Shown one piece after another: positions 24,064 through 35,871 of a stretch of 64,000 bases of DNA. How positions within the stretch are numbered: the first letter of the stretch is position 1; each line of letters begins with the position of its first letter. Position numbers and translations under genes: made by a program. The stretch is taken from the NCBI GenBank assembly GCA_950022295.1, contig OX465601.1, positions 76,827,501 to 76,891,500 on the forward strand, written 5' to 3'. Under the pieces are notes generated by a model that was given only the letters and a program-made list of their open reading frames with translations, searched no databases and was not told where the DNA came from. This stretch comes from Bromus sterilis (taxonomy: Eukaryota > Streptophyta > Magnoliopsida > Poales > Poaceae).

Positions 24064-25064
24064 ATGTCTAGTTCCTTACTTACTAATCAATGTCTGACTT
24101 CTTTGAAACCAGATCTTATTGGCATGGAGGATTCACTGAGGATCAACAAGAATGGTACAAGGAACACCGCTTGTCTCAAAAGGGGATACACTTATGAAAA
24201 CAAATACATCAGTTGTACGAGTACGCTAGAAACTTGTGCTCAATATATAATATATCTTTCTGCAGGGATGAATCTTGTTGATTTATGAGGCATAAACACC
24301 TTGCTTTCCAATGTGAATACAATGATGATGAAACCTTAGCTTCCTATGCTAAGAAAAATTATGATTTTTATGATGCAGAGCAAATAGAAGAATTTGTTGC
24401 CTATGAAATTACTCCTCTTCTTAAGAATATTGATGATGCCCCTTACAAATCTGAGAGTCTTGCTATACTTAACTATTGTTTGGAAAATTATGATGCAAAT
24501 TATTATATTACTGATCATCTTGAGAGAATCTCTCCCCCAAAGGAAGAGACTAATGTTTTGCAGGACTTTATGGAAGAAGAAATTGCTGAACCTGAAAGCT
24601 CCTTGGATGAAAAAGAGTAGGAGAGTGACGAACAAGAGGAGGAAGAATGGAGCCATCCATGTCTACCTTCTAATGAGAGTAACTCTTTGACTCTTACCTT
24701 ATATGCATGTTATGATCCTATGGATTCTTTTGAAATATCCCTTTTTGATGAAGTTGATGCCTTCTATGCTTATGGCCGTGATGCCGCTATGGATGATGCT
24801 TACGGAGATGAACTTGCTATAGTTCCTCATGTTAAGCATGAAATTTTTTCTATTGCACCCACACTTGATTGTCCTATTATCCTTTTGAAATCTCCAACTC
24901 ATATTCCAGAGAACTGTGCTCTTATTAAGGCTCAATGTGATGGGATGCATTTATCTTATGTTCCTAAAGACTGTGTTGAAAATTATACACGTGTGCTTGT
25001 AAGTCATGAAAAATATGATTTATGTGATAGTTATATTCTTGATGTTGTTCATGATACTACTTAA
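24064..25064 (+). pseudogene. Unfamiliar retrotransposon ORF of A, interrupted
   Basis: Three open segments (24064-24288, 24285-24620, 24687-25064) lie in shifted frames. The second and third align with the B ORF on the minus strand: shared phrases are HKHL-FQCE, EQ/EKIEEFVA, DELAIVP-VKHEI, IAPTLDCPIILLKSP, VENYTRVLV and DLCDSYILDVVH. It is acidic and Tyr-rich, has no zinc knuckle, protease DxGA or RT motif, and is not gag-like. A stop ends it after VVHDTT where B reads on. The function is unknown; it occupies the place of gag in this non-autonomous element. Confidence 0.7.
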
Positions 25065-27396
25065 AATTACTTTGAGAGAGGAAAGTTTGGTTGTATAAAC
25101 TTCTATGTTACAAAAGAACCTCTCTTCATGACAGTTTTGAAGTTGTTCTTGTTCCACTTTCCTATGTTTGTCTCTTTGTGCTTCTTTGATTTATTCTTTT
25201 ACAAGATGCATATGCATAGGAAGTGGGTTAGGCTTAAATGTGTTCCATGATTGCTTCTTGATGCTCTATTTTGCTTCAAAATTCTTATTCTTGTGAGAGC
25301 ATCTTCTATAATCTTCGCGCCTTGCTTAAAGGCGTAAAAGAAAGCGCTTGTTGGGAGGCAACCCAAGATGTTTTTACTTCTGTTTTTAGTGGTCTTGATG
25401 ATTTTTACTACTGTAGAAACATCATTATATCTTTATTTTCAAGCTTTGTGCCAAGTTTAGCCTCATATGATAAGGGAAGCAAAAGTTGTGACATGCTGTC
25501 CAGAAAACAGATTTTGTCTGCTTGACGGAAAAAAATGAAACAAATCACCAGTTCATCTTTTTGAGCTAAATTTTTTACACAGCATGATCTATACAATTTT
25601 GAAACTTTCTTATGTTCTGAGTTTTTTTATTTGAGTTTCAAAATTACCCCAAAAAAATCATTTACTACCTGCTATTCTGTTTTTCACAGATTCTGCCACG
25701 TCTTGCCTTTCCTTACTTTTTCAAACCTTAAGATTGCCTTTTCTTTGAAAAAACCTTTTCGCAATCTTGAGAAACAGTATATATTCAAGAATATATTTAT
25801 ATCCAGTGGGGGAAAATTATTTTATTAAGGGTAATAACCTCTCTAATCATCTTATGATGAGTTATGTATGAAGGGAGTTTTCAAGTGTGCGAGGGAAGAT
25901 GGTGAAAGAAGATCCGGGAGTGTCAAACACTCAATCTTGGGGATGCCCCCATGCATCCCCAATAAATATTCAAGGAGACTCAAGCGTCTAAGCTTGGGGA
26001 TGCCCCCGTGCATCCCCTTCTCCATCAACAATCATCAGTTCATCCTTCGTCTCACTATATTTTTATCACTTCATGCGTTATGTGCTATGCTTGGAGCGTC
26101 TCACTCTTAGGCTTAAATTTTTGTTTTATTTAGCTTTGCTTGCTTTTCATAACAAGTTAGACCCCATCTTACTTTGTGTGGGAGATAAACACGCTCCACT
26201 TCAATCTAGAACACATCATAGGATTTTTCATGCCTATCTTTCTCTGTTGTGTGTTCTTTATCTTTTCGTAGCTACTGCCATGTTTAGTTTTCGTCTTAGT
26301 TTTTCTTTAGCAAGAGCCTTGGCTTTTGTTTAGTTTGTTGCTGGAACTCTCTTTAGTTTTCATGTTTATCTTGTTAAGAGAGTTGGTTGTTGCACTGAGT
26401 TGTGTCTTGTCTTGAAAGTAGGTAATCGAGGTTGCTATTTAATTTTAGTAGTAACTTGCAATAGTTTTGTGGTATTGTTGTGAGTAATGTTTGAAATTTT
26501 GGTGTCAAGAGCTCTAGCCTATTAGTGATAGGTGTCGTATTTTGGGCAATCCGTGTTTATTTTCAAAACCTACAAAAACTAGTTGAGAACTCTAGCTACT
26601 AGATGGATCACTAATCTTTTGAGGGATCGGATATTAGAGTACACTCACGTACCCTGAGTCGAGGATGCGCAAGGATAACCAAACCCCCATACACTCCTCC
26701 TCGGGGTACTTGTCTCTTTGTGAACCTCCTCATTAGATTGAGAGTTACCGGTAATAAGTGCATGAGTTCTTCCGACTAATGTAAGTATTGAAAGTTGACA
26801 CTTCCACCTCCTCATATTTGGTAGCCTCTTCCGTACCGTGCATTGCCCTCTTCTCACTCCGAGAGTTGGCGTCTACCTTCCGGTGCATCCAAACCCTTGG
26901 CATGCTACGCTCTCTCATCATAAACCTCCATATATCTTTCCTCAAAACAGCCACCATACCTACCTATCAAGGCATTTCCATAGCCTTTCCGAGATATATT
27001 GCCATGCAACATCCACCTCTCATGACTTGATCTTCATGTCATACATGTTCCTGCTACACTGGCAGAGGCATACATTGCATACATCATGATAGCTACATCT
27101 TTTTTATGTTTGAGTACCTTGTAAAGTGTGAAGATCTTCTATACCTTGTAAAATAGAGTGTTGCCCTTAAGTGAGGAAAATATCCCAAAGTGGACAAAAT
27201 AAAAGATCCCAAAGAGGAAAAATGAGAGTTAAATAAGGAAGAGCCATTGAGGCCACCAAAAAAATAGAAAAAATAGAAAAAAGAGAAAAATAAAATAAAA
27301 AGAGAGAAAGGGGCAACACTACTATCCTTTTGAAAGATCCACACTAGTACTCCCTCTTATCCTTGTACTCCATAGAGATGATCATTTATGCATATA
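25065..27396 (+). other. 3' non-coding zone of element A
   Basis: This zone is shared in inverted orientation with B (about 28,070-30,270) and D (about 58,200-60,230). It holds the conserved GTTGGGAGGCAACCC motif near 25349 and two hairpins at 25939-25960 and 25996-26017. Open frames in it are short and not maintained between copies. Confidence 0.75.
25939..26017 (+). repeat. Twin hairpins in the 3' zone of A
   Basis: Two copies of GGGGATGC-6 bases-GCATCCCC lie at 25939-25960 and 25996-26017, each preceded by CTTGG. The same pair lies inverted at 29591-29612 and 29648-29669 (B, one mismatch each) and at 59521-59542 and 59578-59599 (D). Confidence 0.8.
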
Positions 27397-27656
27397 CTCC
27401 CTCCATCCTTGAAAGAGTGTACTTCCAACTTTGTTGGAAAGTCAAAAAAATTAAAGTTTGACCGTGATTATATAAAAATACATCAACATTTATACCACCA
27501 AATTAGTATCACTAGATTCTCTATGAAGTATATTTTTATTATATAGTTATTTGGTTTCATAAGTATTGTTTTATTTTTGTGTAAACTCAATCAAAGTTTA
27601 AAATAGTTTGACTCTCCAAAAAAGTTGGAAATACACTCTTTCAAGGACGGAGGGAG
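27397..27656. mobile_element. Stowaway MITE, 260 bp
   Basis: The terminal inverted repeats CTCCCTCCATCCTTGAAAGA and TCTTTCAAGGACGGAGGGAG extend into further pairing (AGTGTACTTCCAACTTT with its complement). It is bounded by TA at 27395-27396 and 27657-27658. The inverted copy B carries the uninterrupted site (about 28118-28128, a single TA), so the insertion is proven by an empty site. Confidence 0.95.
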
Positions 27657-30271
27657 TAGCTATGTGGGGACCTTCAAACTATAGAACTTGGCTTGGATAT
27701 TCCAAGGATTAGCCTCTTGGAATCTTATCTTGACTCATCCCCAGACCACTAGCCAGGTACAAGTCAAAATGATTCACTCCTTTTTGACATTTTGAGCACT
27801 CATGCAATGGGTGAGCGTAAGCAAGAAAGTTGACACTTAGGATGGCAAAGAGAGAATATGGTGGAGGAGGAAGACAAAAAGGTGTGAAAGGCTCACATCA
27901 ATGAGGACAATCATAGGCGAGAGAAAGCCAAATGATAGATATGATGTGAGGAGTAGGGATTGCCATGCAACAGATGCACATGTGAGCTAAGGTAAGCTCT
28001 CCAATGGAACTAGTGGGGGTGCATCCAACTTGCTTGCTCAAGAAGACCTAGAGCTCATTTGAGGAGGCTCATCATTGGAATATACAAGCCAAGTTCTATA
28101 GTATGAAGGTCCCCACATAGCTATATGCATGAATGATAATCTCTATGGAGTACAAGATATAAGATGGAGTACGAGTGTGGATCTCTCAAAAGGAATAGTA
28201 GTGTGCCCCCTTCTCTCTTTTTATTTCTTTTTCTCTTTTTTGTATTTTTTTGTATTTTTTGATGGCCTCAATGGCTCTTCCTATTCCTCTCATTTGTCCT
28301 CTTTGGGATATTTTGATTTGTGCCCACTTTGGGATCTTTTCCTCACTTTAGGGGCAACACTCTATATATTACAAAAAGTCTAGAAGATCTTTCACACTTT
28401 ACAAAGTACTCAAATCATAAAGAAGATGTAACTATCATGATGTATGCAAATGTATGCCTCTGCCAGTGTAGCAGGATATGCCATGATACTAGCGCGTCAT
28501 GTAGCAATGATTAGGGCAAGGCTAAACTAGCATGCGGCTCATGATCAAGCAGGTAGCATGTATGACATGAAGATCAAGTCATGAGAAGATGGATGTTGCA
28601 TGGCAATATATCTCGGAAAGGCTATGGAAATGCCTTGATAGGTAGGTATGGTGGTTGTTTTGAGGAAGGATATAAGGAGGTTTATGATGACAGAGCGTAT
28701 CATGCCAAGGGTTTGGATGTACCGGCGAAGGTGGGCGCCAACTCTCGGAGTGAGAAGAAAGCAATGCACGACACATGAGAGGCTAGCAAAATATGGGAAG
28801 GTGGAAGTGTCAACTTTCGAATACCCACATTAGTCCGAAGAACTCATGCACTTATTATCGGTAACTCTCAATCTAATAAGGAGGTTCACAAAGAGACAAG
28901 TACCCCGAGGAGGAGTGTATGGGGGTTTGGTTATCCTTGCGCATCCTCGACTCATGGTACGTGAGTGTACTCTAATATTCGAACCCTCAGAAGAGTAGTG
29001 ATCCAACCAGTAGCTAAATTTCTCAACCAATTTTGTAAACTTTGAAAATAAACACGGATTGCCCAAAATACGACATCTATCACTAATAGGATAAAGCTCC
29101 TGACACCAAAAGTCCAAACATTACTCAAAACAATACCTCAAAACTATTGCAAGTTACTACTACAAAAGAATAGCAACCTCAATTACCTACTTCAAGCCAA
29201 GACACAAAACTCAGTGCAACAGGCAAACTCTCTAAACAATATAAACATGAAAACTCAAGAGATTTCCAGAAACAAACTAAACAAAAACTCTTTGAAAAGA
29301 TAAGCATGAAAACTAAGAGCTAAACATGACAATAGCTATGAAAAGATAAAGAACACACATAGCAAAGATAAGCATGAAAAGTCCTATGTCGTGTTCTAGA
29401 TTTTGGAAGTGGAGCGTGTTTCTCTCCCACACAAAGAAAGTTGGGTTCTAACTTGTTATGAACAGCAAGCAAAGCTAAAGAAAACTAAAAGCAAAACCTA
29501 AGAGCGAGACGCTCCAAGCATAGCACATAACGCATGAAGTGATAAAAATATAGTGAAACGAGAGACGAACTGATAATTGTTGATGAAGAAGGGGATGCAC
29601 GGGGGAATCCCCAAGCTTAGACGCTTGATTATCCTTGAATATTTCTTGGGGATACATGGGGGCATCCCCAAGCTTGAGCGCTTGACACTCCTGAATCTTC
29701 TTTCATCATCTTCCCTCGCACACTTGAAAACTCCCTTCACACATAACTCATCATAATCTGATTAGCGAGGTTAGTACCCATAATAAAATAATTTTTCTCT
29801 ACTGTAAATAAAGATATTCTTGAAGGGCTACTGTTTCTCAAGATTTCCAAAAAGTTTTTGCAAAGAAAAAGCAAGCTTAAGGTTTGCAAAACGAAGAAAA
29901 GGAAAAACATGACAGAATCTGTGAAAAACAGACCAGCAGGTAGAAAAGAATTTTTTAGGGATACTTCTGCAACTCAAATAAAAAAACTCAGAACATACGA
30001 AAGTTTCGTAATTGTATAGATCACGCTGTGTAAACATTTCAGCCCAAAAAGATGAACTGGTATTTTTCTCTGATTTTTCTAGTCACGAGGACAGAATCTG
30101 TTTTCTCGACAACATGTCACAACTTTCACTTCCCTTGTCATATGAGGCTATAAATGGCACAAAGCTTGAAAAGTAAAGATACAATGATGTTGCTAAAGTA
30201 GTAACAATCATCAAGACCACTAAAAACAGAAGTAAAAACATCTTGGGTTGCCTCCCAACAAGCGCTTTCTT

Positions 30272-31438
30272 TTACGCCTTTAAGCTAGGCATGAAGATCA
30301 TAAAAGTTGCTCTCATAAAAATAAGGATTTGAAGCAAAAGAGCATCAAGAAGAAAATATGAAACAAATTTAAGCCTAACCCACTTCCTATGCATGGGAAA
30401 CTTGTAATAAAATAAATCGTGAAAGCACAAAATAACAACCATAGGAAGATAAAAGAAGAAGAACTTCAAAACTTTCAACATGAAGAGAGGTGTTTTAGTA
30501 ATATGGATGTTTCCACAACCAAACTTCCCTCTCTCAAAATAATTTTCAGTAGTATGATGCACAACATCAAGAATATAACTATCACATAAATCATGTTGTT
30601 CATGACCTACAAGCACACGTGTATAGTTTTCAACACGGTTTTTAGGATGATAAGATAGATGCAACCCATCACATTAAGCCTTGATAAGAGAAAAATTCTC
30701 CGGAGTTGGAGATTTCAAAAGGATAATAGGGCAATCAAGTGTGGGTGCAATAGCAACAATTTCATGCTTAACATAAGGAACTATAGCAAGTTCGTCTTTG
30801 TAAGCATCATCCATAGTGGCATCATGGCCATCAAAAAAGCAAGTATCAAAATCATCAGAAAGGGATGTATCAAGTGAGTCCTCGGAATCATAGGACTCCT
30901 CATCATAGCAATCATTAGCCTCTTCTCGGGCAGCAAGCATTCTATTTTTAAAATCCTCAATATAAGCATTGGAAGTATAATTCTCAAAGCAATAAGCAAG
31001 AACAACAAAGTTTTCAGACTTGTGAATAGTATCGTAATACTTTTCAATCAAAGAAGCAATCTCATAAGCACCTTTAAAAGCAACAAACTCTTCAATCTTT
31101 TCAACATCAAAGTAATCATAAACACCTTTGGCATAAGAAGATAGGATCTCATTTTCATTAAACTCACATTGGAAAGGAAGGTGTTTATGCTCTATATTAG
31201 AGCAGCAAGTAAAATCATAAATGTGGCATAAACACTCAACATAGCAATAAGAAGTTTGTATTTGGTCCCATAAGTGTTTCCCTTTCTGAGATAGTCGGTG
31301 CCGCATATAATGAGCATGCTCATCCAATGATTTTCCCTCAACCAAGTCGGTTGGGTTTTTAGCGCGAGCACAAATTGATCGAAGACGATCCAAGTGAAAC
31401 ATGTCCATCCTTCCATATTTGGGTGGTTCAGCACCCAT
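30272..31438 (-). pseudogene. Unfamiliar retrotransposon ORF of B, one stop
   Basis: It starts at ATG 31438 (MGAEPPKYGRMDMFHLDRLR) and runs 254 codons to a TAA at 30674, where A has CAA. The same frame then continues through HLSY-PKN-VENYTRVLV to 30272. It is acidic and Tyr/Cys-rich. A hydrophobic stretch near the C-terminus (KFFFFYLPMVVILCF) may be membrane-associated. It is homologous to the interrupted ORF of A at 24285-25064. No known domain is recognised. Confidence 0.7.
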
Positions 31439-31610
31439 GGTGAGGATAGCATCACTAGGCAAAGCAAGACAAAGGCAAAAGGTAGCAACTATTTTGTGGT
31501 TTTTCATATAAGACACAAAGGCAAAAGCAAAAGCTAGAAAGGTAAACTAACAAGACTAAAAAGAAAAGATAAAAGATAGTGTGCAACTCCCCTATCTTGA
31601 AGAGTGGAGT

Positions 31611-31690
31611 ACCCGGCAACGGCGCCAGAAATTAGGCGGTTGGTGGGACCACTCTTTTGCTGCGCTTCAGAATCCCTGGCAACGGCGCCA
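31611..31690 (-). other. Duplicated primer-binding site of B
   Basis: Two tRNA-Asp PBS copies, 31674-31690 next to the LTR and 31611-31627, are 63 bp apart, each followed by AGAAATT on the plus strand. The LTR-proximal copy reads CCCTGGCAACGGCGCCA with one mismatch to the tRNA end; the distal copy reads ACCCGGCAACGGCGCCA. Confidence 0.85.
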
Positions 31691-31700
31691 GAAATTGCTT

Positions 31701-34114
31701 TGATGTTACGAGAGTTTACTTCTCGCCCCTCGTTGGTTACCCAAAGTGGAAGGTTGGGATGTAGACAACAGTAAGTTTCCCTTAGCGAAGATGCTAAGGT
31801 TTAGTATCGAACCAGTAGGACTCCAACAGATACAAGAAGGTGGTGAAGTGGACATTGGCGCCGTTCACAACTCAAGGTTGCTTACTTCACCTGGACCTGT
31901 ACACACAACAAATAACTTTGCTTCCCAACGAGTACAGAGGAGTTGTCAATTCCTCCGGCCTTATTGTTTACAAAGGATAAAACGCACGGGATAATAATGA
32001 TAGTGATAGCAACAGAAAAATAAATAAAGCAGTAAATTGATAGAGGGTGTAAACAGTATTGGAAATATGGACCGGGATCCTATGATGTTCACTAGTGATG
32101 TCTCTCTCCAAAAATACGATAAAAGAACCATGCGAGGTAAACAAATTATAGCTGGGCAATTGACGGGATTATGTGCGCAAACCAATGCTAATTATGCTAT
32201 AAAGAAAGTAAGAGGCTATAAAGCTTGGGCGGTACGCCAAAACAAGTAGACCGAAATCCATCTGCATCTACCTACTAATCATCCACCTTCAGATATCTAT
32301 CCAGAACATCTAGCTGGTATTAAGTTGTGAGTCCCACCCAAAGTGTAAACCCAAAGCAACAAACAACTGCATTAAAAAGAACTTTGCGTAAAGTAAACAA
32401 TCCTTGCAACCGCGGTTACAAGCACCGTTCTTTTCCCCCTTGTGGCAACATCACATCCCTTAGACTCATGTTTCTATCACTCAAGTGTGCCATCTGGGGG
32501 CATGAACCCACAATCGAGCATAACGTTCCCTCTTGGAGTCACTACCTACTACTTGGTCAAAGCAATAAACAGCAACGGAGAACATGCAAGAATTACTTAG
32601 GAACAAAAATATAAGAGATAAGAACCAAATATATTACTCTATCACAATCTGAACATAATCTCATAATCCATCAGATCCCATCAAACTCAGCATAGCAAAA
32701 GCAGAAAGATTACATATGTGCCTCGATCATGTAGGGCAGCTCACGAGGTCTAAACCATGAAGAACAAAGAGGGGAGGAGAACATCACATAGGTACTGATC
32801 ACGGACCCATGGTCCAAAGGAAACTACTCACGGCACATCCGGGAAGCGTCCACGATGGAGGGGAAGCTCCTGGAGGTCGATCCTCCCTCCGACAGGGTGC
32901 CGGGAAGGGTCCTGCAGGTGCTCCCGATCTTGGAAGCGCGCCGGCGGAGGAACAGAGGCGAGATCGCAAAAAGGGTTCTGTCTTCGGAAATTTCACGTCA
33001 CGGGAGATATATAGGCATAGGGGGCAGCCAGGGGGGTCACCGGGGGTCCAGGCGCCCCTGGCGAATCCCACCCAAAGTGTAAACTCAAAGCAACAGACAA
33101 CTGCATTAAAGAACTTTGCGTAAAGTAAACAATCCTTGCACCCGCAAGTACAAGCACCGTTGTTTTCCCCCTTGTGGCAACAACACATCCCCCAGACTCA
33201 TGTTTCTGTCACTCAAGCTAGTCATCGGGGGGCATGAACCCACAATCATGCATAACGCTCCCTCTTGGAGTCACTACCTACTACTTGGCCAAAGCAATAA
33301 CCAACAACGGAGAACATGCAAGAATTACTCAAGAACATAAATATAAAAGAGGAGAATCAAATATATTACTCAAACACAATCTGAACATAATCTCATAATC
33401 CATCAGATCCGAGCAAACTCAGCATAGCAACAACAGAAATTTTACATAAGTTCCTCGATCATGTAGGGCAGCTCACGAGGTCTAATCCATGAAGAACAAA
33501 GAGGGGAGGAGAACATCACATAGCTACTGATCATAGACCCATGGTCCAAGGTGGACTACTCACGGTTCATCTGGGAAGCGTCCATGGTGGTGGAGAAGCT
33601 CCCGGAGGTGATTCCTCCCTCCAGCAGGGTGCCGGGAAGAGGTCTTCTGGTGCTCCCGATCTTGGAAGCGCGACGGCGGCGGAACAGAGGAGAGATCGTG
33701 AAATAGGGTTCCTCTTTTGGGGTTTTTGCGTCACGGGGAATAAATAGGCAAAGGGGGGCAGCCAGGGGGGCCACCAGGGGTCCAGGCGGCCCCTGGCGCG
33801 GCCCCACCCTGGGGCGCGCTGGGAGGGCGCCTGGGGCCCTGGTGGGTCCCCTCTGTCCCCCCTCGATGATTCCCTAAGCTTCCTGCACGCTGATTTTTTA
33901 GTGGATTTTCCCCGAATTTTTGGAGCACTTTTTATATGGGGGAAACCTGAAATAGAAAAACAGCAGAAAACAGGAACTAGCACTGGGGTGCATTGAGTTA
34001 ATAGGTTAGTCCAAATATGATCAAAAGTGTATGGAAGTTCATCAATATCATAGCAATATCACAAAAAAGAGGCATGGAGCAAGCAGAAATTGTAGATACG
34101 TTTTGGACGTATCA
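31701..34114 (-). repeat. 5' LTR of element B with a 734-bp tandem duplication
   Basis: On the minus strand it begins TGATACGTCC (34114) and ends at the GTAACATCA-like terminus (31701). It is 2414 bp long, against about 1.6 kb for its relatives. The excess is a direct duplication, 32331-33064 and 33065-33798, each starting RTCCCACCCAAAGTG and ending CCCTGGCG-type. Each unit contains its own TATA region (near 33005 and 33739), so the LTR has two promoters. Confidence 0.85.
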
Positions 34115-34362
34115 AAGACCAAGTGTGAAACTTTAGTAGATTGAGTTCTCAACAACTAAATTTTTTCTCGTATTCCCATCTCCCCCTTCTTGCACGCAAA
34201 CACCATTTGGAGACATTCGAGTCACGGACAGCGAGATCTCTTGCACCTAATATTCTTTTGTTGCTTGTTTCAATGCTAATATAGACTCTTGCATGTTATG
34301 ACTTGAATTGAATCACATACCTTGATTGCTTTACTTTTCAAAGTTCTTATATGGTTTCTAGA
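34115..34362 (+). mobile_element. Plus-strand tail of the A/B family internal region
   Basis: It starts AAGACCAAGTGTGAAACTTT directly after the LTR of B. It is the reverse complement of D 57,660-57,909, i.e. the last internal segment before the PPT. It begins at exactly the homologous base where element B stops at 27712. It is cut at 34362 by element C. Confidence 0.85.
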
Positions 34363-35857
34363 TGATGACCCTCAACTGTAGGGGATCGCTTGTAGCGTTT
34401 TCGATAAATAAGAGTGTCGACCCCAACGAGGAGCAGAAGGTATTGGTAAGTGACTTTGGTAAAGAAATAGCCGCAGGAACTGAAAGATAACTTTTTAGGG
34501 TTTTTCGATATAAGCGACAAAAAGGTAAAAGCGAGAAAAGTAAAAGGTACTGAGGAGTAACAAGTTGGCCAATCCTTTCGAACAAAGGAGAGGCCTGGCA
34601 ACTGATCTTATAGAGTCTAAAGCGTTCTTGAGGACACACGGGAGAAATAGTCACGTGCTTTCGCCATATTCTGCATCGGTACTATGTGCTGTGTTGATAA
34701 GTGTTGAGTGGGTAGATCTATGCTGGTACACCCTCTAGACTAAGATAAGTTCACTCTTATGATTAAGAATCTTGCAAGCATCCGCAAATACAAGATAGTA
34801 ATTAAGGCAAAAAGCCTAACCATAGCAATACGATCGTTGATCAATTGTTCCCTTGTGCAAAAGCGTGCGAACTGGGGTTTAGGTTTCTGTCACTCCGGCA
34901 ACCCACCGTAAGCATTCTTTATACACAATGCATTCCCCTAGGTCCTTAATAAGGAGAAGTGTTGAGTGTTCGACTCACACAACACCACTAGGAAAATAAC
35001 AACACACATTACTTCAACATCATATGATTACTAGCAACTAGACTTCTCCCATGTCCTCAAGAACTAAAGTAACTACTCACAAGACATAAAAGAGATCATG
35101 ATCAGTGGGGATAAATAGATGATAAACAATCTGGACACAATGATATTTCTCCAACAAAACTCAATAGCATTCATCACAAGGTAGCAATCAACACCGGTAG
35201 AGTAGAGAGGATTGATAGTACGGATTACAACACAAGTTGGACTTGTGAGGTGAGATTGGATGAAGATGAAGATGGTGCTGATGTTGGGATGATGTTGATG
35301 ATGATCTCAATGATGCCCGTGACGATGGTGATGATGATGGCGATGATCTCCCCTTCGGGGAGGTGTTCTCCCAGACGGAATTTGCCCGCCGGAGATGTCT
35401 TTTCTCCTCTGTAGGTTTCCGCCATGGAGCGGCGGCGGAACTCGCTATACTCTCCTCTTTTTTAGGGTTTTTGGACGATGTGCGATATATAGGCCAAAGG
35501 GGGGAGCCGGTAGTGGCCCCAGGGGTCCAGGCGCCCTCCCTGCGCGGCCAGGGTGGGGGCCACGCTAGGTGGCCGCCTGGGCACCCTGTGGCCCCCTCTG
35601 GTCCCTCTTTAGCGTGTCTTCATCATCCTTCTGGAAAATACTATCCGTTTATTTTCAGGTAATTTGGAGGTATTCTCCTTCAGCAACTCAATGTCCACTT
35701 TTTACCGCTGAATCCTGTGGCTGCTGCTTCGGCATCGGAAAGTTGCAAACTGTATAAATTAAGCCAAAACAACATGATAATAGCATCATATCATGAAATA
35801 TATCAATGAATAAGAAAGAATTACTATATAAAATAGTGATGCACTTTGGACGTATCA
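34363..35857 (-). repeat. 3' LTR of element C
   Basis: On the plus strand it reads TGATGACCCTCAACTGTAGG ... TTTGGACGTATCA, followed by the complement of the PPT. A GAT-rich simple-repeat tract lies at 35265-35350, a GC-rich U3 block at about 35505-35600, and a TATATA core at about 35484-35493 on the minus strand. Five bases before it are ctaga. Confidence 0.85.
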
Positions 35858-35871
35858 ACTCCCCCAAGCTT
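35858..35871 (-). other. Polypurine tract of C
   Basis: On the minus strand AAGCTTGGGGGAGT directly abuts the 3' LTR. The same tract abuts the 3' LTR of E (49062-49075). Confidence 0.85.

Larger units (their letters stand above)
22309..27711 (+). mobile_element. Element A: gypsy (Athila-lineage) element, truncated
   Basis: The 5' LTR (22309-23914), a tRNA-Asp PBS, a short coding zone (24064-25064) without gag or pol, and a long 3' non-coding zone run to 27711. There the sequence flips into the inverted element B. The last ~300-600 bp, PPT and 3' LTR are absent. Five bases before the LTR are acatc. The 3' non-coding zone is shared with B and D, so all three are one family with exchangeable coding modules. 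Confidence 0.85.
27712..34114 (-). mobile_element. Element B: inverted gypsy element, 3' end missing
   Basis: Read on the minus strand it has a complete 5' LTR (34114-31701), PBS, one ORF (31438-30272 with a stop) and a 3' non-coding zone that stops at 27712, about 300 bp before the PPT and 3' LTR seen in the homologous element D. The low-coordinate end abuts element A head to tail in opposite orientation, giving a large imperfect palindrome (about 25.3-27.7 kb against 28.1-30.3 kb). Confidence 0.82.
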
